A program made the translations under genes and the position numbers. The notes below the pieces were generated by a model. It had not been told where the DNA came from, made no database searches, and saw only the letters and a list, made by a program, of their open reading frames with translations. DNA of 64,000 nt from JACRBR01 sp964371355 (GTDB lineage Bacteria; Chloroflexota; Dehalococcoidia; DSTF01; JACRBR01). Positions 23,290 through 30,927 of the stretch are shown here, piece after piece (the stretch's first letter is position 1; every line of letters starts with the position of its first letter). The stretch spans positions 62,001 to 126,000 of the forward strand of contig CAYJMG010000001.1 in NCBI GenBank assembly GCA_964371355.1. The letters are read 5' to 3'.

Positions 23290-24250
23290 ACCCCGCCGCC
23301 TTCTCCTTCTTGATCGCCTCGATCAGCGGCTTCATCACCGTCTTGAAGTCCGCCACGATCCCGAACCGCGCGCTCTTGAAGATGTTCGCGTCCGCATCCT
23401 TGTTGATGGCGATCAGGTTCTTCGCGCCGCTGCAGCCCGCCATGTGCTGGCTCGCGCCCGAGATCGCCACGGCGATGTACACATCCGGGCTCACCACCTT
23501 GCCCGTTAGCCCGACCTGCTCCGCCACCGGCCGCCAGCCGAGGTCCGCCACCGCTCGGCTGCACCCGACCGCCCCGCCCAAGGTGTGCGCCAGCTCCTCG
23601 ATCGTCTCGAACCCCTCCGGCCCGCCCAGCCCGCGCCCGCCGCTCACCACGACGTTCGCGTCCTCCAGGCGCACGCCTTCCGCCGTCGCCACGTCCCTGC
23701 TCAGCACCTTCGTCCGGATCCCACTGAGGTCGACCGACACCTTCTCCACCGCGCCCGCGCTTCCGCCCTCCAGCGCCTCCAGCGCCTTCGGCCGCACCGT
23801 CGCGATTGCCGGCTCCGTCGTGAAGCTGTTCACCGCCCGCGCGTTGCCGCCGTACGCCGGCCGCGTCGTGTGCAGCTTCCCGTCCTTGTACTCCAGCGCG
23901 ACCGTGTCCATCGCGATCGCGGTGCCCAACCGGCACGCCAGCGCCGGTCCCAGGTCCCGCCCCGAGTCGCTCTGCGCCAACAGGATGATCGCCGGGTCCG
24001 CCTGCTTCGCCACCGCCGCCGCTGCCGTCGCGTACCCGTCCGTCGTGTACTGCGCCAGCGCCGCGTCGTCGACCACATACGTCTTCTCGACGCCCAGCAC
24101 GCCGCCGGCCGCGCCTTCCACGCCCGACCCGATGACCATCGCCGACACCGGACCCGCTCCCAGCCGTTGGGCCGCCCCCACCAGCTCTGCCGTCACCGTC
24201 GCGACGGCCCCATTCGCGATCTCCGCCAGAATCAGTACCCCGTTAGCCAT
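23288..24250 (-). CDS. etfA: Electron transfer flavoprotein alpha subunit
   Basis: With EtfB it accepts electrons from acyl-CoA or other dehydrogenases and passes them to a membrane oxidoreductase. The 320-residue protein has the variable N-terminal domain and a classic FAD-binding C-terminal domain. That domain shows VVSGGRGLGGPEGF near 197-210, LGWRPVAEQVGLTGK near 238-252, and YIAVAISGASQHMAGCSGAKN near 259-279, seen here in overlapping pieces. It follows etfB after 108 bases. No etf:quinone oxidoreductase (fixC) lies in the window. Confidence 0.96.
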   Translation of the reverse strand: MANGVLILAEIANGAVATVTAELVGAAQRLGAGPVSAMVIGSGVEGAAGGVLGVEKTYVVDDAALAQYTTDGYATAAAAVAKQADPAIILLAQSDSGRDLGPALACRLGTAIAMDTVALEYKDGKLHTTRPAYGGNARAVNSFTTEPAIATVRPKALEALEGGSAGAVEKVSVDLSGIRTKVLSRDVATAEGVRLEDANVVVSGGRGLGGPEGFETIEELAHTLGGAVGCSRAVADLGWRPVAEQVGLTGKVVSPDVYIAVAISGASQHMAGCSGAKNLIAINKDADANIFKSARFGIVADFKTVMKPLIEAIKKEKAAG

Positions 24251-24264
24251 CTCCGTCCCTCTTC

Positions 24265-24294
24265 CTGTGGCACAACCACCCTCGGCTGTGCATC
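24265..24294. repeat. Diverged palindromic repeat between etfB and etfA
   Basis: CTGTGGCACAACC and TCGGCTGTGCATC form an imperfect palindrome related to the two copies inside priA (11325 and 11361). Confidence 0.65.
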
Positions 24295-24331
24295 TCGTGA
24301 TCGAGCCTTGGCGCCGTGACAGCGGCAGATC

Positions 24332-24359
24332 TGTCCCCTGCCCCCTGTCCCCTGTCCCC
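24332..24359. repeat. TGTCCCC heptamer array after etfB
   Basis: Four units (TGTCCCC, TGCCCCC, TGTCCCC, TGTCCCC) abut the etfB stop; on the minus strand the gene ends TAG followed by GGGACAG. Confidence 0.92.
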
Positions 24360-25153
24360 TAGATCAGCTTCGCTTCCTTCATCCGCTTCGCGAGGTTCGC
24401 CGCCTGCTCCTCCGGCGTATCCCCCGCGATGATCTCCACCTTCGTGTCGACCACCGGCACGTACAGCGCCTCCAGCGTCAGCTTCTTCCCCAGCGCCGCG
24501 GCATCCAGCCCCAGGTCGGCCGCACCCCACGTCGTCACCTGCTTCTTGCCCGCCGCCATGATCTGCGGCAGCTTCGGGTACCGCGGCTCGCCCAGCTCGT
24601 TGCTCACCGTCACCACCGCCGGCAGCGGCGCTTCGACCGTTTCCGTCGCGTCAGGCAGCACGCGCTGCACCGTCACCTTCCCGTCCGACACCGTCACCGA
24701 CTTCGCGAAGGTCACCACCGGCGCGCCGATCATCTCCGCCATCAGCGTCCCCGTGACGCCCGTGTCCCAGTCCACCGCCTGCCGGCCCGTCAGCACCAGG
24801 TCCACGTCACCCAGCTTCTTGATCGCCGCCGCCAGCACTGCCGCGCCGCCGTTGCTGTCGAGGTCGTCGAACGCGTCGTCCGTGATCAGCACGCCCTCGT
24901 CGGCGCCCATCGCCAGGCCCTGCTTGATGACCTCGCGCGCCGTCGCCGCGCCCATGCTCATGATCGTGACCTTCGCCTCGACCCCCGCGTCCTTGATCCG
25001 CATCGCCGCTTCCGCCGCGATCGCGTCGAACTGGCTCGTCACCGGCGCCACGCCCGGCGGCGGGACCACCTTCTTCGAACCTTCATCCACCTTGAAGCTC
25101 GACGGGGGAATATCCCAGTCCGGCACCTGCTTCACGCACACAACGATATGCAC
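24359..25153 (-). CDS. etfB: Electron transfer flavoprotein beta subunit
   Basis: Partner of EtfA; binds AMP and contributes to the FAD site. The 264-residue sequence is of normal length. It starts MHIVVCVKQVPDW and has KVTIMSMGAATAREVIKQGLAMGAD in the region that packs on EtfA and VDLVLTGRQAVDWDTGVTG near 136-154. The ETF-beta signature region follows, with AVVTVSNELGEPRYPKLPQI near 195. A strong GGAGGAGG precedes the ATG. etfB comes first, then etfA, as in most bacteria. Confidence 0.96.
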   Translation of the reverse strand: MHIVVCVKQVPDWDIPPSSFKVDEGSKKVVPPPGVAPVTSQFDAIAAEAAMRIKDAGVEAKVTIMSMGAATAREVIKQGLAMGADEGVLITDDAFDDLDSNGGAAVLAAAIKKLGDVDLVLTGRQAVDWDTGVTGTLMAEMIGAPVVTFAKSVTVSDGKVTVQRVLPDATETVEAPLPAVVTVSNELGEPRYPKLPQIMAAGKKQVTTWGAADLGLDAAALGKKLTLEALYVPVVDTKVEIIAGDTPEEQAANLAKRMKEAKLI

Positions 25154-25474
25154 CTTCGTCCCTCCTCCGGGCAGAGTGTGTTTCTGCGCTTCTCTCGGTC
25201 AGGGGCTGTTTCCAGCGGTCGCCGCGGGGCGACATTCCTGAGGCCGATCAAGGCTACAAAAGCCCCGCCCTTCAGGCTAGAGTCCGTTCGGCCCGGTCAA
25301 GCACCGCGCGCATCGGCCCGATTCTCCATCGATAAGCTGCCAGATCCCCTGCCAGCCACCCGCGCCGCGCCCGCAGGCGCGGCGACACCACCCCACCGCC
25401 CATGCGACAGCGCCCACACAGCCTCACCCAGGACCCCGAGCGTCCCTCTGTGCCCTCTGTGACTCTGTGGTGAA
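25154..25474. other. 321-bp gap between the LOG-family gene and etfB
   Basis: No gene is visible. Reading on the minus strand it holds a CACAGAG-type periodic tract next to the LOG stop (25443-25474) and a 9-bp-stem hairpin at 25363-25384 (CCGCGCC, CGCA, GGCGCGG core), which may end LOG transcription. It also has a possible etfBA promoter, TTGACC (25300-25295) and TAGCCT (25279-25274) with a short 15-bp spacer, and the etfB ribosome binding site. Confidence 0.5.
25443..25474. repeat. CACAGAG-type repeat directly after the LOG-family gene
   Basis: On the minus strand the stop TGA is followed by TTCACCACAGAGTCACAGAG and GGCACAGAGG, a periodic motif seen between genes in many unrelated bacteria. 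Confidence 0.65.
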
Positions 25475-26602
25475 TCAGAACCCGTTAATCGCATCGATAA
25501 GCTGCCGGATCCGCCCGAAGTTGTGCACCGGCCGGAACGCTACCCGCGCCATCTCCACCGCGTCCCCGTCCTTCACCTCCGCCGGCGCCGCGTGTACCGC
25601 CTCGATCCGCCCCGACCGCACAACGTCCGCGAACTCAGCGTTCAGCCGCGACAACGCCTCCCGCGATGGCCCGCGCTTCATCCGCAACACCAGCCGCTCC
25701 CCCACATACCGCGCCGAGTCGTAGTTCCCGTAGAACCGCTCGATAATCCCCACCGCGCCGTCCACGCTGTCCGCCGATTCGAAGAACGCCAGGTCCTCCT
25801 TCGACGCCAGCGCCGCGTCGATCAGGTGCTCCCGCACGAACTCCAACCAGTGGCTCCAGTAGTGACCGCCCGGTGGATCCAACAGCACCACCGGCCGGAT
25901 CGCCGTCTTCCCCGTCTGCATCAGCGTCAACAGCTCGAACGCCTCGTCCAGCGTCCCGAACCCGCCCGGCAGCAGCACGAACGCGTCCGACTCCTTCATG
26001 AACGCGATCTTCCGCGTGAAGAAATACTTGAAGTCGATGAGCTTCGGGTCACCCGCGATGTAACTGTTCGCGCCCTGCTCCATCGGCAGCATGATCCCGA
26101 CGCCGAAGCTGTTCTTCTTCCCCGCTCCCTCGTGCCCCGCCGCCTTGATCCCCGGCCCCGCGCCCGTGATCACCATCCAGCCCCGCGCCGCGACCGCGTA
26201 CGCGAAGTCCCGCGTGATGCCGTACGCCGGGTCGCCCGCCTTCGTCCGCGCCGACCCGAAGATGCTCACCTTCCGTATCCCGCGATACGGCGCGTACACC
26301 CGGAACGCCCGCCCCAGCTCCCGCAGCGACCGGCTCACAAGCTTCATCTCGCCGCGGTTCGCCGTCCGCGCCATCCGGAACGCCGTCTCAAGGATGTCCT
26401 GCAGCCGGTCCTCGTTCGCCACGTCGATAGCCGGGTCGTCCAGGAACGCGCGGATCTTCTGGTCGATGACCGGATCCCCGCTCCCCGTCCGCCGCCGGCT
26501 CCGCTGACGCACCGCGCTCGTCCGCACGGACTGCGGCTCCAGCGGCTCCACCCCCGGGACCAGCCGCTCCGTCGTGCGCTTCTCCCCCCGCTCCATCATC
26601 AC
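25475..26602 (-). CDS. LOG-family (TIGR00730-type) nucleotide-monophosphate phosphoribohydrolase-like protein
   Basis: Rossmann-fold protein of the LOG family, whose characterised members hydrolyse nucleoside monophosphates (cytokinin-activating in plants, PpnN-like in bacteria). The catalytic motif PGGFGTLDEAFELLTLMQTG lies near residue 207-226, and GAGPGIKAAGHEGA near 152-165 fits the phosphate-binding loop. At 375 residues it is much longer than simple 190-residue LOG proteins, with an N-terminal extension of about 100 residues and a C-terminal one. The start is GTG-ATG-ATG at 26602-26594; which codon is used is unclear. Substrate unknown. Confidence 0.82.
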   Translation of the reverse strand: MMMERGEKRTTERLVPGVEPLEPQSVRTSAVRQRSRRRTGSGDPVIDQKIRAFLDDPAIDVANEDRLQDILETAFRMARTANRGEMKLVSRSLRELGRAFRVYAPYRGIRKVSIFGSARTKAGDPAYGITRDFAYAVAARGWMVITGAGPGIKAAGHEGAGKKNSFGVGIMLPMEQGANSYIAGDPKLIDFKYFFTRKIAFMKESDAFVLLPGGFGTLDEAFELLTLMQTGKTAIRPVVLLDPPGGHYWSHWLEFVREHLIDAALASKEDLAFFESADSVDGAVGIIERFYGNYDSARYVGERLVLRMKRGPSREALSRLNAEFADVVRSGRIEAVHAAPAEVKDGDAVEMARVAFRPVHNFGRIRQLIDAINGF

Positions 26603-26663
26603 GTTCCAATTCCCCGTCGCTCTATAGCCAGTCCGCTTTTCAGCCGCCTCTTCCTCGAGCGTC

Positions 26664-26684
26664 TGTCCCCTGTCCCCTGTCCCC
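26664..26684. repeat. TGTCCCC heptamer array after the zinc-ribbon gene
   Basis: Three perfect units; the last base starts the CTA that is the minus-strand stop, so the gene ends TAG then GGGACAG. Confidence 0.93.
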
Positions 26685-27124
26685 TACCGCCGAAACATCC
26701 CCTTCAGATTGTCCATCAACCCCCCGCCACCGCCGCGCTTCGCGCGGTGCCACGCGTGCTGCGCCGACACCGACCGCTGCAACCCCTGCACCCGCTCCCG
26801 CATCACCTCCCGCACCCGGTCCGACTCCCCGGCGTCCAGCCAGAACCCGTGGCCTTCCGCGCAGGCGTCCAGCTCCAGGTTGTACGCGCGATAGTTGAAC
26901 GCGTGCATCGGCTCCTGGCACACCGGGCACGTCAGGTTGCTGCCGCGCTTCGCGTAGTCGATCGTCCCCCGCCGCTCGTCCTCGTCCGCGATCGTCGACT
27001 CCAGCGCCTCCAGCTCGTCATAGTCGTACCAGGCGCCCCCGCACTCCACGCACCGGTCCACCTCGATCCCGTGCTCCTGTCCCATGGTCAGCGGCTTCCC
27101 GTCACGCGGGCAGTTCAAATCCAT
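26684..27124 (-). CDS. TFIIB-type zinc-ribbon protein
   Basis: A 146-residue protein with two zinc-binding modules. The first is C5 in MDLNCPRDG with CVECGG about 23 residues later, followed by AWYDYDELEAL, the typical zf-TFIIB pattern (C-P-x-x, then C-x-x-C-G-G-x-W-x-D-x-x-E-L). The second is CPVCQEPM near residue 65 with CAEGHGFWLDAGE. The C-terminal 45 residues are basic and helical and end KGMFRR. The start at 27124 is chosen because AAGGAG lies 8 nt upstream. The role is unknown; such proteins are widespread and unstudied. Confidence 0.82.
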   Translation of the reverse strand: MDLNCPRDGKPLTMGQEHGIEVDRCVECGGAWYDYDELEALESTIADEDERRGTIDYAKRGSNLTCPVCQEPMHAFNYRAYNLELDACAEGHGFWLDAGESDRVREVMRERVQGLQRSVSAQHAWHRAKRGGGGGLMDNLKGMFRR

Positions 27125-27532
27125 CGATCGCTCCTTCTTTGTCTCCACCCAGTCTAGCCGCGCCCACCGCGCCCCACGCTAAGAAAGTGTCGCGAATATG
27201 ATCCGGCCCGCTTGGAGTTCCCGCGTCGTAGACCTATCCTCACACCACGGCCCGGCGTGTGCCCACGGCACGAAGCCCGGAGCACCACACAGGAGTTGAC
27301 CCGTTATCCGCCGAAAAACCCAAAACTGCCGAGCAATTAAATCCGCAGGCAGCGACATGACCATCGAACAAGAAATCCGTCGTCGGCCACGGCGTCCTGC
27401 CGCCCGCGACACCGGGAGCAAGCCAGCGATCACCCGAAGAACACGAAAACTGCCGAGCAATTGAACCTCACGCCGAGGCACAACCCATCCGTTCCATCTG
27501 TTTGAATCTGGGGACAAAAGCCCCGACGACCA
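27125..27532. other. 408-bp gap with imperfect direct repeats
   Basis: Between the divergent zinc-ribbon and methyltransferase genes. It contains two copies of AAAACTGCCGAGCAATT (27322-27338 and 27446-27462, 124 bp apart) within longer, about 35-bp, imperfect repeats. It is also less GC-rich than the surroundings. A minus-strand open frame across it reflects only the repeats. No RNA gene was recognised. Confidence 0.6.
27322..27462. repeat. Pair of exact 17-bp direct repeats
   Basis: AAAACTGCCGAGCAATT at 27322-27338 and 27446-27462. Similar flanks (CCGAAAAACCC and CCGAAGAACACG before, AAATCC and GAACCT after) show that the two units are diverged copies of a larger element. Confidence 0.85.
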
Positions 27533-27551
27533 ATGACTAACGACCAACGAC
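27524..27551. repeat. CAACGAC heptamer array at the methyltransferase start
   Basis: Units CGACGAC, CAATGAC, TAACGAC and CAACGAC. The ATG of the next gene lies inside the second unit. Same family as 15977-16004. Confidence 0.8.
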
Positions 27552-28339
27552 CACCCAACACCTACTGGAACGCCGAAGTCTACGAGCGGATCGGCAAGCC
27601 CATGCGACGCTGGGCCCAGGCCGTCATCGAGGACCTCGCCCTCAACGGCGACGAGACCGTCCTCGACGCCGGCTGCGGCTCCGGCTCCGTCACCTTCGAC
27701 CTCGTCCAGAAGCTCCCGCGGGGCAAGATCTACGCCGTCGACGCCTCCCAGGAGATGATCGACTCACTGACGAAGCAGCTCGCCGAACGCAACGAGACGC
27801 GCGTCGTCCCCATCCGCGCCTCCCTTACCGACTTCGTCCTGCCCGAGCAGGTCGACCGCGTCTTCTCGAACGCCGTCTTCCACTGGATCCCCGACGACGA
27901 TGCGCTCTTCGGCTGCCTCCTTCGTGCCGCGAAGCCCGGTGGCCGGCTCCGCGCCCAGTGTGGCGGCTACGGCAACAACGCCAACGTCCTCAAGTCCGTC
28001 GCCGCCGTACGCGAGGACCAGCGCTTCGCCCGCCACCTCGGCGACTTCACCGACAGCAAGAAGTACCGCACACCCGACGAAGCGAAGGCCGCCCTCGAAC
28101 GCGCAGGCTGGACCGATGTCCGCGCCGAACTCTTCGCCGCGCCCGTCCCCTTCGACGACCCCGAAGAAGGCGCCCTCTACGTCCGCACCATCCTCCTCCG
28201 CGACCACATCGCCCGCATGCCCGAAGCCGAAGGCATCGCCTACTCCCGCGCCGTCGTAGACGAGACCATCCGCCGCCATGGCGCTCCGTACACGGCGGAC
28301 TACGTCCGATTGAACCTCTGGGCGAGGAAGGTGACTTGA
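27533..28339 (+). CDS. SAM-dependent class I methyltransferase
   Basis: A 268-residue methyltransferase similar to trans-aconitate methyltransferase-like proteins. Motif I is VLDAGCGSGSVTFDL at about 43-57, followed by YAVDASQEMID (motif II acidic residue) at about 66-76. FSNAVFHWIPDD (motif IV) lies near 114-125 and the post-motif GGRLRAQCGGYGN near 140-152. The substrate is not evident. The first eight codons are made of the CAACGAC repeat and no ribosome binding site is seen. The true start may therefore be uncertain, although the conserved part begins at YWNAEVYERIG only ten residues in. Confidence 0.88.
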   Translation: MTNDQRPPNTYWNAEVYERIGKPMRRWAQAVIEDLALNGDETVLDAGCGSGSVTFDLVQKLPRGKIYAVDASQEMIDSLTKQLAERNETRVVPIRASLTDFVLPEQVDRVFSNAVFHWIPDDDALFGCLLRAAKPGGRLRAQCGGYGNNANVLKSVAAVREDQRFARHLGDFTDSKKYRTPDEAKAALERAGWTDVRAELFAAPVPFDDPEEGALYVRTILLRDHIARMPEAEGIAYSRAVVDETIRRHGAPYTADYVRLNLWARKVT

Positions 28340-28364
28340 CGGATTCTGTGATTGTGTATATTAG
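28336..28364 (+). promoter_or_regulatory. Promoter of the AbrB/PIN toxin-antitoxin pair
   Basis: TTGACG (28336-28341) overlaps the end of the methyltransferase gene. TATATT (28357-28362) or TATTAG (28359-28364) follows at 15 or 17 bp, and the AT-rich patch stands out from its surroundings. Confidence 0.5.
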
Positions 28365-28373
28365 TAAATCTGT

Positions 28374-28664
28374 ATGAAGAAGACGAAGATCGTCCGCCAG
28401 CTCCGTCACGGCCAGATCACCATCCCCAAGGAGTTCCGGGATGAGCTTGGCCTGACCGACGAGGACCTCCTGTCGATGTCCCTTACTGAAGGGGGCCTTC
28501 AAATCAACATCGTGACGCCCAAGCCGAGTTCGGGCTCTCCATGGGCTAAACAGCTGTACGAGATGTTCGCGCCCGCCCGAGAGAGCCTGAAGGGTCACAC
28601 GGAACAAGAGATCAACGAGGCGATCGACGAAGCGCTCCGCGCCTACCGGGCTGAGCAGGAATGA
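28374..28664 (+). CDS. AbrB/MazE-type antitoxin
   Basis: A 96-residue protein with an N-terminal SpoVT/AbrB swapped-hairpin domain: IVRQLRHGQITIPKEFRDEL at residues 6-25 and then LLSMSLTEGGLQI. This is the DNA-binding half. The C-terminal helical tail (about 55-96) would bind the toxin. The toxin start overlaps its stop (ATGA). The pair is likely autoregulated through the AT-rich promoter upstream. Confidence 0.88.
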   Translation: MKKTKIVRQLRHGQITIPKEFRDELGLTDEDLLSMSLTEGGLQINIVTPKPSSGSPWAKQLYEMFAPARESLKGHTEQEINEAIDEALRAYRAEQE

Positions 28665-29095
28665 GGGTCGTCATTGACGCGGTGGTGTTCGTGCGAGCGC
28701 TCATCAACCGCAACAGCGTCTGGGGCAAAGTGCTAGCCCGGACCGACGAGTACACGCTCTTGCTTTCGCTGGAGATCGCACACGAAGTCATTGGTGTGAC
28801 TCAGAGGCCTGAGCTTCGCGAGCGTCTCTATCGACTGTCCGGCCTGCCGGAACTCCAGGAAATCCTCGCTGTACTGTCGCTTGCTGAAGGCGTGGAACCT
28901 CAGACCAGGGAGACCGTCTGTCGAGATCCGAAGGACGATAAGTACTTCTGGTGCGCCCTCGCTGGAAACGCCGACTACATCGTGAGCGAGGACGAAGACA
29001 TCCTCTCGATCGGCGAATACCACGGCATCCGCACGGTCCGTGCCGCCGACTTCCTTCGCACCCTTGACCGCGCGAAGCGGAGCCGCCGTTCGTAG
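28661..29095 (+). CDS. PIN-domain toxin (COG1569-like)
   Basis: A 144-residue putative toxin of the PIN_3/COG1569 group. Acidic residues at the expected places are D6 in VVIDAVVFVRALI, E38 or E42 after SLEIAHEVIG, the CRDPKDDKYFWCAL motif near 87-100 and SEDEDIL near 110-116. This group is often called 'putative toxin-antitoxin system toxin component'. Its ATG overlaps the antitoxin stop. Target RNA unknown. Confidence 0.87.
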   Translation: MRVVIDAVVFVRALINRNSVWGKVLARTDEYTLLLSLEIAHEVIGVTQRPELRERLYRLSGLPELQEILAVLSLAEGVEPQTRETVCRDPKDDKYFWCALAGNADYIVSEDEDILSIGEYHGIRTVRAADFLRTLDRAKRSRRS

Positions 29096-29115
29096 CACTT
29101 GCGCATCGTCGCGCG

Positions 29116-29147
29116 TAGAATAGCCGCACGTCAGACGATCACGAGGA
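29116..29147 (+). promoter_or_regulatory. -10 box and ribosome binding site of the HACL-type gene
   Basis: TAGAAT at 29116-29121 and GAGGAG about 10 nt before the ATG at 29158; no clear -35. Confidence 0.5.
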
Positions 29148-29157
29148 GCCATCACCT

Positions 29158-30813
29158 ATGCCAGACGTAGACGGCGCAACACTCATCGCACGCAGCCTCA
29201 AGCAGCACGGCGTCGACTACATGTTCGGCATCGTCGGCGTGCCCGTCGTCCCCATCGCCTTCGCCGCACAGCGCGAGGGCATCACATACATCGGCATGCG
29301 CCACGAGCAGTCCGCCTCCTACGCCGCCCAGGCCGTCGGCTACCTCACCGGACGCCCCGGCGCGTGCCTCGTCGTCTCCGGCCCCGGCATGACCAACGCG
29401 ATCTCCGGCCTCGCCAACGCCTGGTCCAACAACTGGCCGATGATCTGCATCGGCGGCGCCTCCGATCTCTCGCAGGACGGCATGGGCGCGTTCCAGGACG
29501 CGCCGCAGGTCGAGGCCGCGCGCCCCTTCACGAAGTACGCCGTCGAAGTCAATCGCGTCGAGAAGATCCCGTACTTCGTCGAGCAGGCCGTCCGCCAGTC
29601 GATCTACGGACGCCCCGGCGCCGTCTACCTCGACCTGCCCGGCGACATCATCACCGGCAAGTGCGACGACGGGAACGCACCCCAGAAGCCGCGCGTCCCC
29701 GACCCGCCACGCACTTACGCCGACCCCTCGTCCGTCGAGGCCGCGCTCGCCGCGCTGAAGTCCGCCGAGAAGCCGCTCGTGATCGTCGGCAAGGGCGCCG
29801 CCTACGCGAACGCCGCCGACGACGTGCGCGACTTCATCGAGTCGACGCAGCTCCCCTTCCTCGCCTCGCCGATGGGCAAGGGCGTCATGCCCGACGACCA
29901 CCCGCTGTCCGTCGGCGCCGCCCGCTCGTTCGTCCTCCAGAACGCCGACCTCGTGTTACTGATGGGTGCGCGCCTGAACTGGATTATGCACTTCGGCCTC
30001 CCCCCGCGGTTCAACGCCGACGTGCGCGTCATCCAAATGGACATCGCCGCCGAGGAGATCGGCAACAACGTCCCGGCCGAGGTCGCCCTCGTCGGCGACG
30101 CGAAGGCGATCACCTCACAGCTCAACGCCGCGCTCAAGCAGCAGCCCTGGCAGTTCAGCGCCGAGAACACCTGGCGCACCGGCATCGAGAAGAAGATCGA
30201 AGAGAACCAGGCCGCCAACGCCGCGCAGTTCGAGGACGACAGCGTCCCCATGAACTACTACCGGGTCCTCCGCGACATCCGCGATGTCCTCCCCCGCGAC
30301 GCCATCATCGCCAGCGAGGGCGCGAACACCATGGACATCGGCCGCACCGTCCTCCCCAACTTCCTGCCGAAGCATCGCCTCGACGCCGGCAGCTTCGGCA
30401 CGATGGGTGTTGGCCTCTCCTTCGCCATCGCCGCCCAGGCCGTCTACCCCGACAAGCGCGTCGTGGCGGTCGAGGGCGACTCGGCCTTCGGTTTCAGCGG
30501 CATGGAGGTCGAGGTTGCCTGCCGCTACAACATGCCCATCACCTTCATCATCCTCAACAACAACGGCATCAGCGGCGGCCCCAGCACGCTCGACCCAAAC
30601 CGCCCCCCGCTGCCGGTGCAGTACGTCCCGCAAGCCCGATACGAGCGCGTGATCGAGGCCTTCGGCGGCGACGGCTACTTCGTCGAGACGCCCGACCAGC
30701 TCCGACCCACGCTCGAGAAAGCGCTAGCGTCGAACCGCCCGAACGTGGTCAACATCATGATCAACCCCTCCGCGCAGCGTAAGCCGCAGCAGTTCGGCTG
30801 GCTCACCCGCTGA
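29158..30813 (+). CDS. Thiamine-diphosphate enzyme of the 2-hydroxyacyl-CoA lyase / oxalyl-CoA decarboxylase family
   Basis: Thiamine-diphosphate enzyme that cleaves 2-hydroxyacyl-CoA to formyl-CoA and an aldehyde, or decarboxylates oxalyl-CoA. The 551 residues show catalytic E50 in GMRHEQSA, VSGPGMTNAISGLANAW near 77-93, MGAFQDAPQVEAARPFTKYA near 109-128, and the thiamine motif from EGDS (439-442) to NNNGIS near 470. Many stretches resemble animal HACL1 more than oxalate-degrading Oxc, for instance ARLNWIMHFGLPPR, SEGANTMDIGRTVL and the C-terminal WLTR. An oxalate role is possible, but no formyl-CoA transferase (frc) is near. A ketopantoate-reductase-like gene follows. Confidence 0.85.
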   Translation: MPDVDGATLIARSLKQHGVDYMFGIVGVPVVPIAFAAQREGITYIGMRHEQSASYAAQAVGYLTGRPGACLVVSGPGMTNAISGLANAWSNNWPMICIGGASDLSQDGMGAFQDAPQVEAARPFTKYAVEVNRVEKIPYFVEQAVRQSIYGRPGAVYLDLPGDIITGKCDDGNAPQKPRVPDPPRTYADPSSVEAALAALKSAEKPLVIVGKGAAYANAADDVRDFIESTQLPFLASPMGKGVMPDDHPLSVGAARSFVLQNADLVLLMGARLNWIMHFGLPPRFNADVRVIQMDIAAEEIGNNVPAEVALVGDAKAITSQLNAALKQQPWQFSAENTWRTGIEKKIEENQAANAAQFEDDSVPMNYYRVLRDIRDVLPRDAIIASEGANTMDIGRTVLPNFLPKHRLDAGSFGTMGVGLSFAIAAQAVYPDKRVVAVEGDSAFGFSGMEVEVACRYNMPITFIILNNNGISGGPSTLDPNRPPLPVQYVPQARYERVIEAFGGDGYFVETPDQLRPTLEKALASNRPNVVNIMINPSAQRKPQQFGWLTR

Positions 30814-30838
30814 GTCGCTCCTGCACATAGCACACGTA

Positions 30839-30882
30839 GCGCGGGCTTCTCTCGCAGAGTCGCCAGAGGAGACAGCCCGCGC
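30839..30882 (+). promoter_or_regulatory. Long stem-loop between the HACL-type gene and the reductase gene
   Basis: GCGCGGGCT (30839-30847) pairs with AGCCCGCGC (30874-30882), extended inward by TCTCTC against GAGGAGA with one bulge. No U tract follows, so it may be an mRNA processing or stability element or a weak terminator. Confidence 0.55.
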
Positions 30883-30927
30883 GATGCTCCTCGATGGAGT
30901 GAGGGCAACACCAGTGAGGGAGTCCGA

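Noticed and set aside
27179..27547. Minus-strand open frame with repeated QLLGSFRVLRVIAGLL-like segments
   Set aside because: The resemblance of segments comes from the two direct repeats in the DNA. There is no start signal or codon pattern typical of a gene, and no match to a known protein.
29816..30813. Oxalate degradation operon
   Set aside because: The thiamine enzyme belongs to the family, but no formyl-CoA transferase or oxalate transporter is nearby and the sequence leans to HACL1, so an oxalate pathway is not claimed.
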